In this document: piece after piece, positions 1 through 12,668 of the stretch
Layout: each line of letters opens with the position of its first letter
Numbering within the stretch: the stretch's first letter is position 1
DNA from: Neopestalotiopsis rosae
Lineage: Eukaryota > Ascomycota > Sordariomycetes > Amphisphaeriales > Sporocadaceae
DNA: 64,000 nucleotides
Direction of reading: 5' to 3'
NCBI GenBank assembly: GCA_023078685.1
Contig: JALGAS010000004.1
Location: 1,426,001-1,490,000 of the forward strand
Notes under the pieces: model-generated
The model's input: the letters and a program-made list of their open reading frames with translations, nothing else
Databases searched by the model: none
Told to the model about the DNA's origin: nothing
Made by a program: the position numbers and the translations under genes

Positions 1-1874
1 GTAATGGGCTGCACCTCGGGGCCCTCGACGTAACCATACTTGGCTGCAATAACATTCCAGACCAAGTATGATTGCACTGTGGCTTTGCTTGTCTCTGACA
101 GAATTTGTGAAACATTGCCCAGGAAATCAGGGAATGCAAGCAGCATGGTATCAAGCGTGTAGTTGTCAGGTACTGCGTTTCCATATTAGTAATTTGTCTT
201 TGGGACGCGAATACTGTTCATACCAAGGCTTTCCAGGACCTTGTCATAGCCCAACTCTGGCGCAAGCTTGCCTACTTTGCTGACTTTTTCAATGTTGTAA
301 TATTTCTATTATACGTCGAATTAGTATATATAATTAGCAGCGCATTGATGGAAAACTCAAGTGTGTACTCACAGTGACATCCTGTTGGTCCTCGGGAGGG
401 GGGGTAATAGCCGCTATCTTCTTCTCAAGATCAACGACCGACTTTGCCAATTTGCTGGATTGCTTTCGACTAGCATTGCTAGGGAGAAGACCACTGAACA
501 CCTCTTCGAGCATAGCTTGGTACTTTTCCACAACATCTTTATCTTCGTAGTACTCGGGGGAGGGCAAAGTCAGACCGGCTGGGGAGGCCTGGATGATGAC
601 CACCTCCTATCTTAATGATTAGACCATGTCCGATATGACATTGCCGCAATGAAACTCACAGGGTTCTTGTCATCAGCACCAGCGCCCAGACCCTCAAATG
701 TGGTAATGCCCCACTTCTCAAGCAGGAGGACTGTGTTGGACAGGCTTGCATGATCGCTCTCTGCAAACAAGTCGTCGTCTCCGAAGCTTTTCTCCGTCAC
801 CGGGAACCGCTTCGCCACCTCTCCGATAACGTCGACAAGTGGCTGAACACCGATCTCCCTGATCACGGTCTCATCCATGCAGGCGCCGAAAGCTTCCTTC
901 ATGGTGTTGAAGTTCTCCTCATCTGTAGAGGTTGCCTGGACAACAAGATTTTGTGGCGAGAACGAAGAGTGCTTTACAGTGTCAGTCCCGCCCGAAGAAG
1001 ACATGTCACATTGCAACAATAAGAGTTGAATGAAGGATAATGGTAGAACAAACCTTGGATTCGCCAGGATATTCACCTTGCAGGATACGCTTGATAATGG
1101 CCTGTCCATCGTCGGACATTTTGCCCAGCGTTGAGTAAGACGTGCGGTCTTCTGGAATATCGTGACTGGAAGTGAAGCCATCACAGACCAGGTGGTCAAA
1201 ACTGGTACAGGCATCGACATTCTGGTAGTCTGGCGATAGTGTGTCTATGCCAAAATGAGTCACTCAGTCATTATTCACAAAGGTTTAGACCTACACAATA
1301 TCTCGGACGCAGCGTGAATGCAGGCCGGTGTAAGGCATAGCGCGGAAGCCATTCCTGGCTTTCCCCTGGATCGAGCAAGGACTGCGATGGATTAGTTAGG
1401 AATAATTCGAGTAATGAGATTATTGATCAGGGATTTGGTGACAGCCAGGTCTATTTCATGAGTGCGCTGTATTGCCGTCTCAACGCAAATGCCGGTTTTC
1501 ACGGGATTTTGTGACGTGAAGCGAGGGCTTCGAAATCAAGAAGGAACATGGGAAGAAACAGATACAGAGCGCACAACACCAGATCCGTATATCACCCGCA
1601 ATAGTGGATGTCATGATTGCTCGGTCACAGCCGAACTGGAAGAAAAGGGACCTCTATGGTACATGACTTCAGCTTACTTACCTCCGGACAAGATCAGTAT
1701 GACGACGAATCCAATGACCAAGAAGATACTGGCAATGAGAGAAATCCAACGACGGCGTCGGCGGCTTTTGATCTGTTGATTCAGGTGTGCAAAGTCATCT
1801 TCCTCATGTCGGTTGGCACCGTCGCCGGCAGAATCGCGAAGCAGCGGCGTCCGCTCGCTATTGCGGTCGGCCAT
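1..1874 (-). CDS. M13 family (neprilysin/ECE-like) metallopeptidase, N-terminal part; runs off left edge
   Basis: Type II membrane zinc endopeptidase of family M13, which cleaves peptides outside the cytosol. The start is the ATG at 1874. Residues 1-42 are a polar, Arg-rich cytosolic tail, followed by one membrane anchor at about residues 43-63. Exons I can place: 1874-1682, one around 1380-1288 (with the cysteine motif CLTPACIHAASEIL), 1244-1054, 971-660, 603-373, 305 to about 225, and 172-1. Family landmarks include DYQNVDACTSFDHLVCDGF after the anchor and LSETSKATVQSYLVW near the left edge. The catalytic HExxH and ExxxD motifs would lie further left and are not in the window, so activity cannot be judged. 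The exact borders of the second exon and any extra exon between 1380 and 1681 are uncertain. Family assignment is firm; the substrate is unknown. Confidence 0.88.
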
Positions 1875-2789
1875 GCTCTCGGTGTGATGCTCTTCGTCGG
1901 AGCACACACGTCTTGTGTATAGTGAGCAAAAGGGTCGGACAGCAGTAGTCTTGTGTGATCCGAATTGGCGAACCACAGGCTAGATAGTTGAGAAGCTCCC
2001 GGCCTCGTCGCTATGGCTGTTGTTGATGGTGATGAAGATGAAGAAGATGATGATGATGATGAGAAGCACCAGCTCGCTGCAAGTCACGTCAGGTACAAGG
2101 GAGCTACCTACCGAGGTAGGTTAAGCTCGGAGTTGGTTGCCAAGACGTGAACCTAAGCTGTGACGAAGGGGCTGGCTGGGCTGCTGGTTGGCTGGTCCGA
2201 CCGGTGCAGCACGGGGACTAATTTAGGTGAGGAGCAACTGGAACTGAGCTGTTGGCAGGGGCAAAATGGGGTAGAGCTGCAGCCTAGAAAGTCGTGGCAC
2301 GCCCCGCGGGCATTGAAAAGTACGGGGAAATCGCCCTAGCTCCAAAGGATCAGCACACGTCTGGTGATCTGATCTCCAATTGTTTCGGATGGGCGTCTTT
2401 CTTCGTAACTCACGTGTTCTAGAGCTCTGGCCGCAGAATACACATCTTGGTTTCCCAATTAAACAGAGAATCACCTGGCAGCACAACAGACGGCTAGATA
2501 TATGCAGTCGCTCGGCCGTGCCAGGGGACGTGGTAGAACGTACTGCGCTACACGATTTTATGGCAAATGAAATGAGGCGGTTATCACACATCTGCTCCTA
2601 GTATCCCGTTTCATGAGATCAATGCAGCGCACAGGCAGGTCAGCTCCAATTGAGATCGACTACTAATCGAAGCATCATAACTTGCCTAAAGGACACTTAG
2701 AAATTCGTAATGAAAATGGTCTATTCGCTGGTGTCCTTTGAGTTATGTACAATTCTAATAAAAATTCATCTCCCTGTTTCGGGTAGCAG
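1875..2789. other. Intergenic, upstream of M13 gene and downstream of HRD3
   Basis: About 0.9 kb with no credible gene. It holds a GAT/GAA-rich trinucleotide run at about 2030-2063 and an imperfect palindromic ACCTACC/GAGGTAGGT motif at about 2105-2121. It should include the promoter of the M13 gene (right to left) and the 3' end of the HRD3 transcript. Confidence 0.6.
2030..2064. repeat. GAT/GAA trinucleotide microsatellite
   Basis: Interrupted GATGAAGATGAAGAAGATGA-type run of about 35 bases upstream of the M13 gene. A simple repeat outside any coding exon I can support. Confidence 0.7.
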
Positions 2790-5456
2790 CTAGTGTCCTA
2801 TACCTCCAGCTCCGAGCGGTAGGAATGGATCCAGTCCCGGGTTGTCTGGTTGAGGCACTGCTCCCGGTTGCGGCGCCGGCGGCCTTCCGGCGACTCTTCC
2901 TCTTGCGGCGTTGTCTTCTGCCTGTCGGTGTGCTTGCTGTCTCGCATTGCGATACCAAACCAGCGCGACAATGGCGGCAGCCACGAAGAGAATCACCAAA
3001 CTATCAATGACACCTTCGAGATCCTCCTCGTCAAAGGCTTGGCCGTCTGAACCAACGATGCCATCATCGTACAGGTCGTCATATGCATCATCATATTGCA
3101 TAAAGCGCTCATCAGACAAAAAGTTGGCAACCCACTCACTCAACGACCAATCCTTTTTATTGGCTGCCTCTTGGTTAGCAATGTTCCATAGAAATCGCGC
3201 TTCATTGAACTTACATGGCTCATCACGAATAGAATTGATGTCTCCATTCGTAAATGTGTTCCACGCACTACGTATCCGTAATCTCAGAAGACTGATCGAG
3301 ACTGGCAGGTATGCCTCGTCATTGGTCTCAAGAGCATGGTCATAGTATCGTTTTGCAAGATGAAAGTCTTGCTTCAGTCCTACACCATGCTCATGCATCC
3401 ATCCTAAATTGTACAAGGCTTGTCCGCTCTGGAAATGTTCCGATGCTCCCGTATAGCATTGTGCTGCCTTGTCAATGGCAACATCAGTTCCGATACCGCC
3501 AAGATAGTAGTCGCCCATCTTGACGAGGGAATCAATGTTGGACTGAACGGCGGATCGCGTCCAATAGACGAGGGCCAGCGCCGAATCTTGCAACAACTTG
3601 GACTTTGGAGCTTGAGTCTTGAGCCATGATGGCAGAGGTAGTCGTGACTGCGAAGAATCCAGAATGTAGGCCACATTGTTCTGAGCCTTCTCGTAGCCCT
3701 GCTCAGCAGCAAGAACATAGTCGAGAATGGCCAGCTCGATGTCTCCGTCGTCGTAAGCATGGTTTGCTTCGGCCCAAGATGACACAAAAGGCTCGGCCTT
3801 TTCAGATACCAGCTTGTAGTAGCTCAGGGCACTAGTGCAGGTCTTGTCTCTACCAACACCGTGGTGCATCATTTCTGCCAGGTAATACATTGCCTCGACA
3901 TTACCATAACGAGCTGCGCTCTCGAAATAGTGGCTGGCAATCCTGAGATCGTCATTGTTTCCTTGATCCAGGTGCAGGGCGCCGAGGGCCACTTGCGCTG
4001 GGCCAAAGTCTTGGTCGGCGGCGGCCTTGAACAGTTCGGTAGCCCTTGCAACGTTCTTCGTCATTCCGTAACCTTTCAGGGACATGACAGCAAGGCCCCA
4101 GTGTGACTGAGAATCACCGTGCTCTATGCCACGCTCGAACCACTTTTTGGCATTACCATAACTTTGCTTCATGCCCTCGCCTCTTAGCCACATTCTGCCA
4201 ATATAGCCAGCAGCCTTTGCAGCATATTTTTCCAGGCCAGGTTTTGAGCTGTCGGAAACACGGCCATCCTTTACGCGCCAGTGCTTAGTGGCGACGCTCA
4301 GGAAGTAGTGTCTGGCAAGCTCGACATCCCGTTCCAGCTCTCGTTGGCCTTCATAATATAATCTGCCTAGGTTGAAGGCAGCCTTGTAATCGCCCTTGTT
4401 TGCCATCAGGTCAAGATATTCAATCACGTCGTCAATAGCGGCGTAGGCGTCCGAGTTGGGGCTGTGGCGGAAGGCGTGGATCCCAGAGCTAACAACGCTG
4501 GCACCCTCACCGTAGACACCACCGACTTCATCAGCCAATCGATATGATTCTTGCATAATGTGCATACCACCGGGTGGGCCAGAACGAATCCATGATATGG
4601 CCTTGTCCGCAACCCTCTTGTAGTATTTGCAAGCCATGTCGCAGCTTTTGGGTACCGCGATTCCGCTGGTGTATCTAGCAGCAACGGTCATCTCTGATCT
4701 CGTGTGGCCTTGGTCCGCGGCAAAGGTATGGTATAGCAATGCTTTCGCCTGGTCTCTTTCCACAGCCTCACCAATTCCAGTCGAGTACATTAGTCCCACC
4801 ATGAATTGGGCAGAACTGTTTCCCGTCACCGAAGCGAGTCTGTAGTAATGATCGAAGGCAACCTTGAAGTTTCTCGGGTGGCTATAGTTTCCGAAGAAGT
4901 TGAGCTCGCCGAGCAGGTAAATGGCGTCGGTGTTATTCAGATCGGCAGACTGCTGTAATAGTCGCACACCTTCGAGAAGAGGCCCGGTAATGACAGGCCC
5001 GGCATGTTCCTCTTGAGACGGAGGCGCGCTGGCGCGTAAGCTGGGGAGCGCCTTTAGAGCATAACGGATGGCGGTGCCGAATAAGCCCGTGGGCTTCTTA
5101 TTCTTTCGATGCGAATGTGTCTTGATCTTTCGAAATTCGGCCAGCGCGGCATCGACGAGTTCCCAGCCTGGCAGTTGTTATTAGTTGCAGTGCGTCAATG
5201 TGGCGATGGGTGCATAATCTTTACCATTCTGGTATGGAGTCCATCCTCCCTGGAAAGCAACGGTCTCGGCGGCGGCGCTGTCGGGTGTCGCAAGAGCTTC
5301 GTTGGGTTCCTCGTTGCTTAGTACTTTCTGTTCGCTACCAAATGCGACTGCAATCGCCTGCAGAAGCACTTGTTTTAACAGATGTTAGTAAAGGGCTGTG
5401 GAATCTAACGTTTATAAATCGAACTTACAGAGCGTAGAAACGATCCAATGCCTCAT
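2790..5456 (-). CDS. HRD3: SEL1-repeat ERAD component, HRD3/SEL1L homologue
   Basis: HRD3 is the lumenal partner of the HRD1 ubiquitin ligase: it recruits misfolded ER proteins for retrotranslocation and degradation. Exons 5456-5429, 5368-5225 and 5167-2790 join in frame to give about 849 residues, a normal size for the family. The N-terminus (MRHWIVST, then a Leu/Ala-rich stretch) is a signal peptide split by the first intron. The body is a long array of SEL1/TPR-like repeats with the typical A-x-YYLGE, G-x-x-YYEG and A-x-x-YF patterns. A single membrane segment at about residues 775-796 is followed by a Pro/Gly-rich cytosolic tail of about 53 residues. That order (signal peptide, SEL1 repeats, C-terminal anchor, short tail) is the HRD3 architecture. 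It is divergent to the WDR89-like gene across about 0.7 kb. No lesion seen. Confidence 0.92.
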
Positions 5457-6171
5457 GGTGGCAGCAGTGCTATGAGCGAGATACCATAGATGACACGCTA
5501 CTCATGTTCAACGCGTACAAAAAAGGGTCGTTTGGTGCCGGGAAAATGACCAGTCCTTGTAACAATGTAGAATTGAATGTAGAATTGAGAGGTCAAAGTG
5601 GTCGACGCTGTCCACTTGGCCAGAAACAAGGACATGCAATGATTTGGTTGGTGTACACAAATAGCTTCCCAGCGCTCTGCTACTCCTAGCAAGCTGTCCT
5701 TATGGCGAAGGCCAGACGAGCTGCTACCCTGTTAGGTCAGCACAGCACAGCTCAGAATGACGGAGCACGCGTAACAGGGGCGAGCACAAGCAGGGACAAC
5801 GGTGATTGGTCCAGGCTCTTGGCAGATTCCGGGTGCTCAAAGCGGGTTTAGTCTGATGGTGGGGTCTGTTGGTGGGGTGCTGCCATTGAAACTCTGACTT
5901 TGAATTTGCAGATTGGCCTCGATAGAGCACCCAGGCGCAACAAGAACCAGAGGAACGACATTTTTATTTTATTTTTATTTCTTTTCTGTTTCTGAAATCA
6001 CGATACTTTGTAACTCGAGTTGCAAACTTCAGACATATTGATTGTTTCTGGTCATCATTGGGGCCTGGAAGAAGACGTGTCGCAAGAAGGCATTGATTCG
6101 AAAGCCAGACTCATCTCCATCGTAGATACTGCACAACAATATCACGACTCGGTGTCAGGTGCTCAGTCATC
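5457..6171. promoter_or_regulatory. Divergent promoter region, HRD3 (-) / WDR89-like (+)
   Basis: About 0.7 kb between two divergent starts. It contains an A/T-rich stretch (TTTTATTTTATTTTTATTTC) at about 5960-5985 close to the WDR89-like start, and an 11-base direct repeat (TGTAGAATTGA) around 5567-5590. No convincing TATA box; nothing coding. Confidence 0.5.
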
Positions 6172-7341
6172 ATGTTCAACCTCACCTGTGTGGATGGGTT
6201 CAGATATCCTGGCCTAGAAGAAGTCTATGTTACGGACTTGATACCACTCACCCAAGGGCCTGCTACTATCTCTTCGGACCAGAAATTATGTCTATTCAAT
6301 CCTCTCAGTCTAAGGCCTGGTCCGGTGAAGACCTTGCAGACAAACCATGGGAATCTCACATGTGCTAAAGCCTATGATCTGGGCGGCTCTATCGTGGCTA
6401 CAGCAGGAGAGAACGGCAGTGTCTCCATGTGGGATCTGAGACTCGATGAGAAGCAAGCAGAGGTTGCTAGCATGACGGGTGAGTACGAGTGTGTGGGCGT
6501 ATTCAAGCTAAGTTGCAGCACTTCTGACGCCTCTTTATAGACAATCAAGTTTCAGTCCTGTCCCTGGCTTGTTCAAGTTCCGGCTTCAGCGTGGTGGCAG
6601 GAACTGAACTCCGGCAGAGTCAAGCCTCCATTTTGATCTGGTATGGCCGCCCATGTTGACTTTATTTTATTATCCTCTTGACTCACAATTCTAGGGACGT
6701 TCGTTCCACTCCAACGCCGCGACAAAAGTACCAGGAAGTTCACAGCGATGACATTTGCGAGCTGAACTACCATCCAAGTGATCCCAATATCCTGTTGTCT
6801 GGATCTACTGATGGACTCGTCAATGTATACGACACCCGGATAACAGATGAGGATGAGGTTGTGATTCAAACATTCAACCACGACGCCTCAATTCATCATG
6901 CTGCCTTCTTGAACGATACGGATGTTTTCGCCGTCTCTCATGACGAAAGGTTCGCTGTATACAGCATGGCCGAGGATCAGGAGAAGGGCTCTGCACTCAA
7001 CAGCTTTGGTGATATGCGCGAGGTTCTAGGTTGCCAATACATTGCGAATGTATCTGCCAAAGCCAACGGTGCAGGCGCTGTTATTGGTGCTGGATCGCAC
7101 GAGTAAGTGGAATTAATCCAACGAGGAAAAGTATTTTGCTGACTCAATTAGCCAACAAATGTTCGAGCTTGTGCATTTGACCAAGGGAGCCGAATGGGCC
7201 CTCGACCGGGCAAACAGTGTAGGACTGCCTGGGGCACACTCTTCCGAGATCGTACGAAGCTTTTGCTTCTATGATGAGGCGCAGATGGTGTTCAGTGTTG
7301 GCGAGGATGGGTACATCAAGTCTTGGAAACCGAGCTCGTAG
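6172..7341 (+). CDS. WD40-repeat protein, WDR89-like
   Basis: Small beta-propeller scaffold protein. Four exons, 6172-6478, 6541-6640, 6695-7102 and 7152-7341, join in frame to about 334 residues, which fits the WDR89 family. WD-repeat signatures are visible in order: SVSMWDLRL near residue 97, a block ending SQASILIWDVR across the second intron, LLSGSTDGLVNVYDTR, FAVSHDERFAVYSM, and a last blade VFSVGEDGYIKSWKPSS that ends the protein. There is no added domain, signal peptide or membrane segment. The WDR89 assignment rests on size and blade order; the precise cellular role is not established from sequence. It converges with the FRG1-like gene, with only 26 bases between the two stops. Confidence 0.82.
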
Positions 7342-7367
7342 TTCATCCCAATGAAATAAAACATAAC

Positions 7368-8244
7368 TCAACCATACTTGTCGTGCTTGCCCTTGACCTT
7401 GAGCACCAGCAGTTGTTCGTGATAGTCGCCTTCACGTCTGGCTCTCTTCAATGTACGGACTTCGTCCTCGTCAAGGCGTCTTCCGACCGCTTCCTCTAGT
7501 TCTTTCCGGCTAATCTTTTCCTTTGCCTTTTCCTCCTTTGAAGCCTTGAGCTTCGGCTTGAACCTTGCCTGCATGCGAATTCGGAATGTCGTATCGAAAT
7601 TGATGTCCGTCGCGTCGCCTCTGACTTCGGGTGCAGCATTGGCCTTTGTAGCCTCCTTGATTGTGAGAAACGTCTCGCGGAGCGTTTGCAGTTGGAATGT
7701 GCCGGGCGTATCTGCTGTGGGAATAATGGTCCAGGTCTCTAGTGGTGAGACTGCTTCGGACGTTGCGCTGAGGAAGCCGTATTTGTCGCAGCTCAAATAC
7801 CTACAAAGTATATCAGCAATTACAATCCAATTTTGTGTCCTGATCCACTGCCGTTCCAACTTACTTTCCGTAGCGGCCCTTGAATCTGAAGTTTTCAGTT
7901 CCGGCAATTTTGTTCGCAATCCAGACCTGTCGAACGTCGTGCGGCTCGGCCGTGGCCGGATTGTTGTCAATGATATTTGCGATTGCATCTGTAAAGACCT
8001 TTCCGTTCGCGTCGCAGGCGAGGCAAGTCGGAGGCTCCGAGGGCAAGACGAATAGAATAGGACCGACGACATCGCCTAGAGCTTCGGCGGACACCCAGCT
8101 GTCGTCATCGGCGGCTTCCTGTGTCGCGGCGGTCGCACTGACGACCTCGTTGGAACCAGATTCGGCGGCAGCAGATGACTCTGCTTCGGTTCTCTTTCTC
8201 TTCTTTGGCTTCTTGTCTCCCTTGAAGGAGAGTGGCTTGACCAT
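7368..8244 (-). CDS. FRG1: FRG1-like family protein
   Basis: FRG1 homologues are actin-bundling and RNA-associated nuclear proteins with a beta-trefoil (fascin-like) core, linked to pre-mRNA processing. Exons 8244-7865 and 7800-7368 (intron about 64 nt) give about 270 residues, the usual length. The start MVKPLSFKGDKKPKKRKRT carries the conserved Lys/Arg-rich nuclear-localisation-like N-terminus; in-frame codons further upstream are judged to be leader. The central trefoil includes WIANKIAGTENFRFKGRYGK and YLSCDKYGFLSA. The C-terminus is highly charged (KASKEEKAKEKISRKELEEA) and ends in a basic LKVKGKHDKYG tail, typical of the family. Complete and unbroken. Confidence 0.9.
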
Positions 8245-9010
8245 GATCGCTCGTGCCGCAGGGTGGTGTGTTGCACTTGGATCAGATAAATATTTTGTAC
8301 TCAAAGGTTGAAGCTCTGAGCTTCAGCAACCTCCCTCAGGGTACCGATAGCCTAGCTACAGCAGGGGGGTTAGCTAGTACTAGCGTTGCAGAGCTTCCAG
8401 TAGTGCTTGCTCTGGTACAATCGCACTACATGAACGGAATTCCAACACCTGGGGACTCCATAACCTAGGCATCTCACTGCAAGGCAACTGGCTTTGAACA
8501 GAAATATATTCCTAAATTCATATCTCCAAAAGTCAAATGTCTACAGGGCAGGCAGGAGCCCAAGTATCGAAATACGTCTTTTTCGAATTATATATGCATT
8601 GCTGCACCGCTTTGAGCGAGAGTCTTACGTTGAAAATGTGCAGCCGTCATATCTACTGGCTTTCGCGACACAACATGTACTTTCATAATTAAGTACTTGC
8701 AATCCGTAATGAGGAGTATGGCATGTTACACTCGACATAGAATATATAGTCCAAAAGTATGATATACTTGAAGGATCCACTGTTTTTTCTAACAGCAAGA
8801 AGAGCGGAAGAGGTTGTCAAGGCGGAATTGACCGGGCGAGAACTGGGCAAAATGCCAAAGCCGACGGTTTCCTATGGCTAGTGCCTCGCGATCACGAGGC
8901 TGCTCAACTAAGAGCTTCTCTACTACAAAACCACAGAATTTGATACTTGCACCTTGATCCCATCATCGCTTTAAATAAAAAAGAAGGAAAAGACTTGTGG
9001 CCTAGACAAA
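8245..9010. promoter_or_regulatory. Divergent promoter region, FRG1-like (-) / 2OG oxygenase (+)
   Basis: About 0.77 kb, AT-rich in its right half, with no gene I can support. It should carry both promoters. Confidence 0.45.
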
Positions 9011-10208
9011 ATGACGGTCGCACAGCCTGTAGTGGTTTCCCTGCGTGACTTGCAGAGTGGTAAGTTCTCGATTCATGATAATGATAAAGGTGAGAGTATG
9101 GGCTAATATTTACCGGCACAGGCGCTGTTTCTGATGAGACGCTTCAGGAAGCATTTGGACCAGACTCGCTGGGTATTTTGGTGGTGAAGGATGTGCCCCA
9201 AGAGTTCGCGGAGCTACGCCACAAGCTGCTCTCTTATGCATCATACATGGGCAATCTCAACGAAGAAGACTTTGGTTTGTGCAAGTGCTTGCCTGACTAT
9301 ACGAGCAATATGGCTGATGGAACATGATAGAAAAATTCACGAATGAAGCTGCCAAGTACCTTGTTGGGTGGTCCAAAGGCCGTGAGCAGCTCAAGGGCGG
9401 TGGCGCGGACGATCTGAAGGGTTCATTCTACGCCAACTGCGCCTTCTATGTAGACCCTGCCAGCGAGGCCCCCAAGCCAACCGCGAAGTTCACGCTTGAG
9501 GATTTCCCAGAGTATTTGGCACCCAACTCTTGGCCACCCAGAGAGATGCTACCCGGCTTCAAACCCTCCATGGAGGCACTGTGTCGTCTCATCATTGATA
9601 CAGCCGTTCTCGTTGCCAAAGCTTGCGACAGATTCGCCGAAAAGGAAATCCCCGAGTACCCCAAGTCGTATCTGGAGCACGTTGTCAAGACGTCCTCGAC
9701 CACCAAGGCGCGCCTGCTCCATTACTACCCCATGACCGCCGAGGTGATGGCTAGGGGTGATCAAGAAGATAATTGGTGCGCAGTCCACAAGGACCACGGA
9801 TGTTTGACGGGTTTGACATCCGCTATGTTTATCGACGAGGATAAGGTGGATGCAAAGGTGCCAAACTTTGGCGATAGTATTCCAGAGTCTCTTTCCACTT
9901 TGGAGGAACTGCCACAATCGCCTGACCCCCAGGCCGGTTTATGGATCAAATCCAGAAAGGGCGAGCCAGTCCAAGTCAAGATTCCCAGAGACTGCATTGC
10001 GTTCCAGACAGGCGAGGCTCTTGAGAGAATCACACGTGGAAAGTTCAAGGCTGTTGAACATTCGGTGCGTGGGGCTTTCGCTCAAGGAGTGGCCAGAAAC
10101 ACTCTGGCAGTGTTCACACAACCCAATCTAGAAGATGAAGTGGACTTGGACCAGCATCTTCTCTTTGGAGAATTCGCGAGAGGTATTATTGCCAAAAACA
10201 CTGTATAG
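9011..10208 (+). CDS. 2-oxoglutarate/Fe(II)-dependent oxygenase-like protein (IPNS-like fold)
   Basis: Predicted non-heme iron dioxygenase, a class that hydroxylates or desaturates small molecules with 2-oxoglutarate and O2. Exons 9011-9059, 9122-9274 and 9331-10208 join in frame to about 359 residues. The iron-binding triad appears intact: the facial HxD sits in VHKDHGCLTGL (the HxDxGxLT pattern), and the distal His is in AVEHSVRG, followed by the 2OG-binding Arg region ARNTLAVFTQP. The N-terminal half has the non-catalytic helical region of IPNS-like enzymes. The substrate cannot be read from the sequence; it may be a primary-metabolism or natural-product enzyme. No clustering with a backbone gene is visible. 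Confidence 0.75.
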
Positions 10209-10721
10209 AGATGCAATACAAAATAAAACTTCGTAAACACTCACACAAAGTCATGCATACTCCACCTATACTGTCAGATTCCAATCATTACTTTTCCGTG
10301 TGAGATAAGTTCGATGATTTGGGAAGGGAATATGGAGCTACGACCTGGAACTTACATATGTACTGACAATTCGATTGCACCTCCCATCACTGTTAGTTTC
10401 GCTCCAAAAGCTAGCACCCGCCCACCCAGCAGCATTTTGCATACCTTCCTGACTCGCGTGCACATCACACATGCCCAAGACTAGTTCTACATTTTGGTCG
10501 GCTGAGCCTTCTCGCTATTTGTTTTGCTTACCAGCAGGATGTCTGACATTGGATGCCATAGGCTCAAGTCAGCCGAATGCGACTGCCACGGGTGAGCCTG
10601 GGAGGCTAGAGAAAGACATCTGCTTGTGTATGAAGACCGCCAGAATCAATAATAACACCCTCGATACAACACCTGTATATCATACGCTTCCTCGCTCTGA
10701 TCCTACCTATTTCTTATCATC
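10209..10721. other. Intergenic, upstream of DUF3176 gene
   Basis: About 0.5 kb with only incidental open frames. The expected promoter of the DUF3176 gene; no clear motif. Confidence 0.45.
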
Positions 10722-12668
10722 ATGGACTCCTCAAGCAGAACCACCATCATTCGCGATCTTGAGCGAGGCAAGCATGATCAGTACGACTTGGAGAACCCCT
10801 ACGAATACGACTCTGACTCCATCCCCTCCATCAGTGACCTACAAAGAACTATACCGTCAACTCTCGGTTGGTGGAAAGGAGAGTATATCTACTGTTGCAT
10901 ATGCATTGCAGCCGCGGCCGGTCTTATTGGCATTCTCTCCCGTTACGATGGTCAGCTCGAGCCACATTTTGGTAGCGACGATGGCTTGCAGCTCAGCACC
11001 ATTGTGATTGCGATCATGACGGTCTATCGTGTGGCACTCGGTTCTGTCGTTGAGTCAGCACTGAGTCAATGTGCCTGGATCTGGGTCTCGGCTGCGCGAC
11101 AGGAGCGCAAAGAAAAGACCGAACCTGCTCGGTTGGAAGATTTCAAAATGTTCGACGAGGCTTCCAGAGGGCTGCTGGGATGCCTGAGTCTGATCTGGCG
11201 GCTAAGAGGATGGTAAGTAGTGCAGCAATGTCTCAAGAAGCCCCATGACTAACATAGCTGCAAGTCACCTTGCCTGCGTTGGAGCAGGAATCATCATCCT
11301 GATGCAGGGATTTGAAACATTTTCCCAGCAAATGGTCACTTTCGAAGAAACCCCAACGCCACAGCTCAACGATACCAATTCCTTCGCACCCCCACCAGCA
11401 CGAAGCGAGACCTGGCATAATGTAATATTCAAGGGCGTTGGTGGAGGTGAGTACATCAAATATTTCACAAATTACTCATGCCATTTTGTTGACTCAATGT
11501 AGATCTCGACCTCGGCCTTTCGACGAAAGCTTCCTTTTACGATGGTATCATGGCCAGCAGTATATCCGAATTGCCAGTCTACTGCGGCACTGCAAACTGC
11601 ACATGGCCAACATTCCCATCCCTTGCAGTCTGCGGTAATTGCACGAGTGTGGTGCCACAAAAGACTTGCCCAGCAGACCAACCCTGCGCATTTTCACTTT
11701 CCTCAGGTACTTCCGTAACGGCTCCGGGAGGCGACTCGACTGGGCTGCATTTCACGGTAGCGCCATCCATGAACATATCTGCAGCCTCATCGTCACAAGC
11801 ATATCTCTCAAAATTTGATGTTCTCTCGGTATCCAAAGGTCGCACTGAGATGACCGCGGAGGCTTGGCAATGTAGCATGTGGTTCTGTTTAAATAGCTAC
11901 AACGTGGTAGTAACAACCGGACAACAAAACACCACCACCGTCGGGACTTGGTCTCGTACCGAGTTCTCGGCAGCAACAAGCGCTCACGACGACGAGTATC
12001 ACTTCGTCGACATTCCAGAAGACATGAAAGCCAATGCGCGTACACGGTACAGCGTCCCACTCGAGTCTATCGATGTGCTGGGGAACTTCATGGCGTCAAA
12101 AATGATTGGTAATTACTCGAATATTGACAATCACCCAGATTACAGCTCCGATTGGATCCAAGCCATGCAAAATGCAACGTCGGATATGTCAGCAATGATG
12201 TCTAGACTGACTCTGAGTATGACAAATGACATCAGAATCTCTGGCACACTGGATCCAAACAATCGTGGAAATATGTACGAATACGTTGGCGCAGCATATA
12301 CTCAGAGGCCCTTTGTTCAAGTCAATTGGTACTGGGTCATATATCCGGTGATGCTGATGATTTTGGCATTTCTGTACCTGATTCAGACTGTCTGGAGGAC
12401 GGCTCGAGATCACGTGTGTGCTTGGAAGGGAGACTCCCTGCCAATGTTGTTTGCCCACATTGACAAGGGAATCCACCAAGTTGTCGCCAACGGAATGGAT
12501 GTGCCTGGTGGATTGACAGATCGAATCGGTCGGACGCAGATCGAGTTGATTCGCAGACAGAATGGCCAATGGCTCTTCAAGTTACCGCAGCGAGCCGTGA
12601 AACGCCGAAGGATGACAGCAGCAGGACCGACATTGGTGATTCAACCATCACAGTCAGAGTCGTACTAG
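10722..12668 (+). CDS. DUF3176 family fungal membrane protein
   Basis: Member of a large Pezizomycotina-specific multi-pass family of unknown function. Exons 10722-11212, 11265-11446 and 11503-12668 join in frame to about 612 residues. Family features: an N-terminal WWKGEYIYCC membrane entry followed by a hydrophobic helix, the conserved SALSQCAWIWV segment, then FKMFDEASRGLLG leading into a further helix (CVGAGIIILMQGFE). After that comes a long extracytosolic domain rich in Cys and Asn (YCGTANCTW, CGNCTS, CSMWFCLNSYN), with many N-x-S/T sites. A last transmembrane helix (YWVIYPVMLMILAFLYLIQT) precedes a basic cytosolic tail. The second exon's 5' splice site was chosen to keep frame. The role is unknown; the Cys-rich ectodomain suggests a surface protein. 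Confidence 0.82.

Noticed and set aside
5567..5590. 11-bp direct repeat (TGTAGAATTGA) in the HRD3/WDR89 promoter region
   Set aside because: Too short and isolated to support a mobile-element footprint or regulatory claim.
7546..8055. Plus-strand open frame opposite the FRG1-like gene
   Set aside because: Spans the FRG1 intron and both exons on the opposite strand; pure shadow of the real gene.
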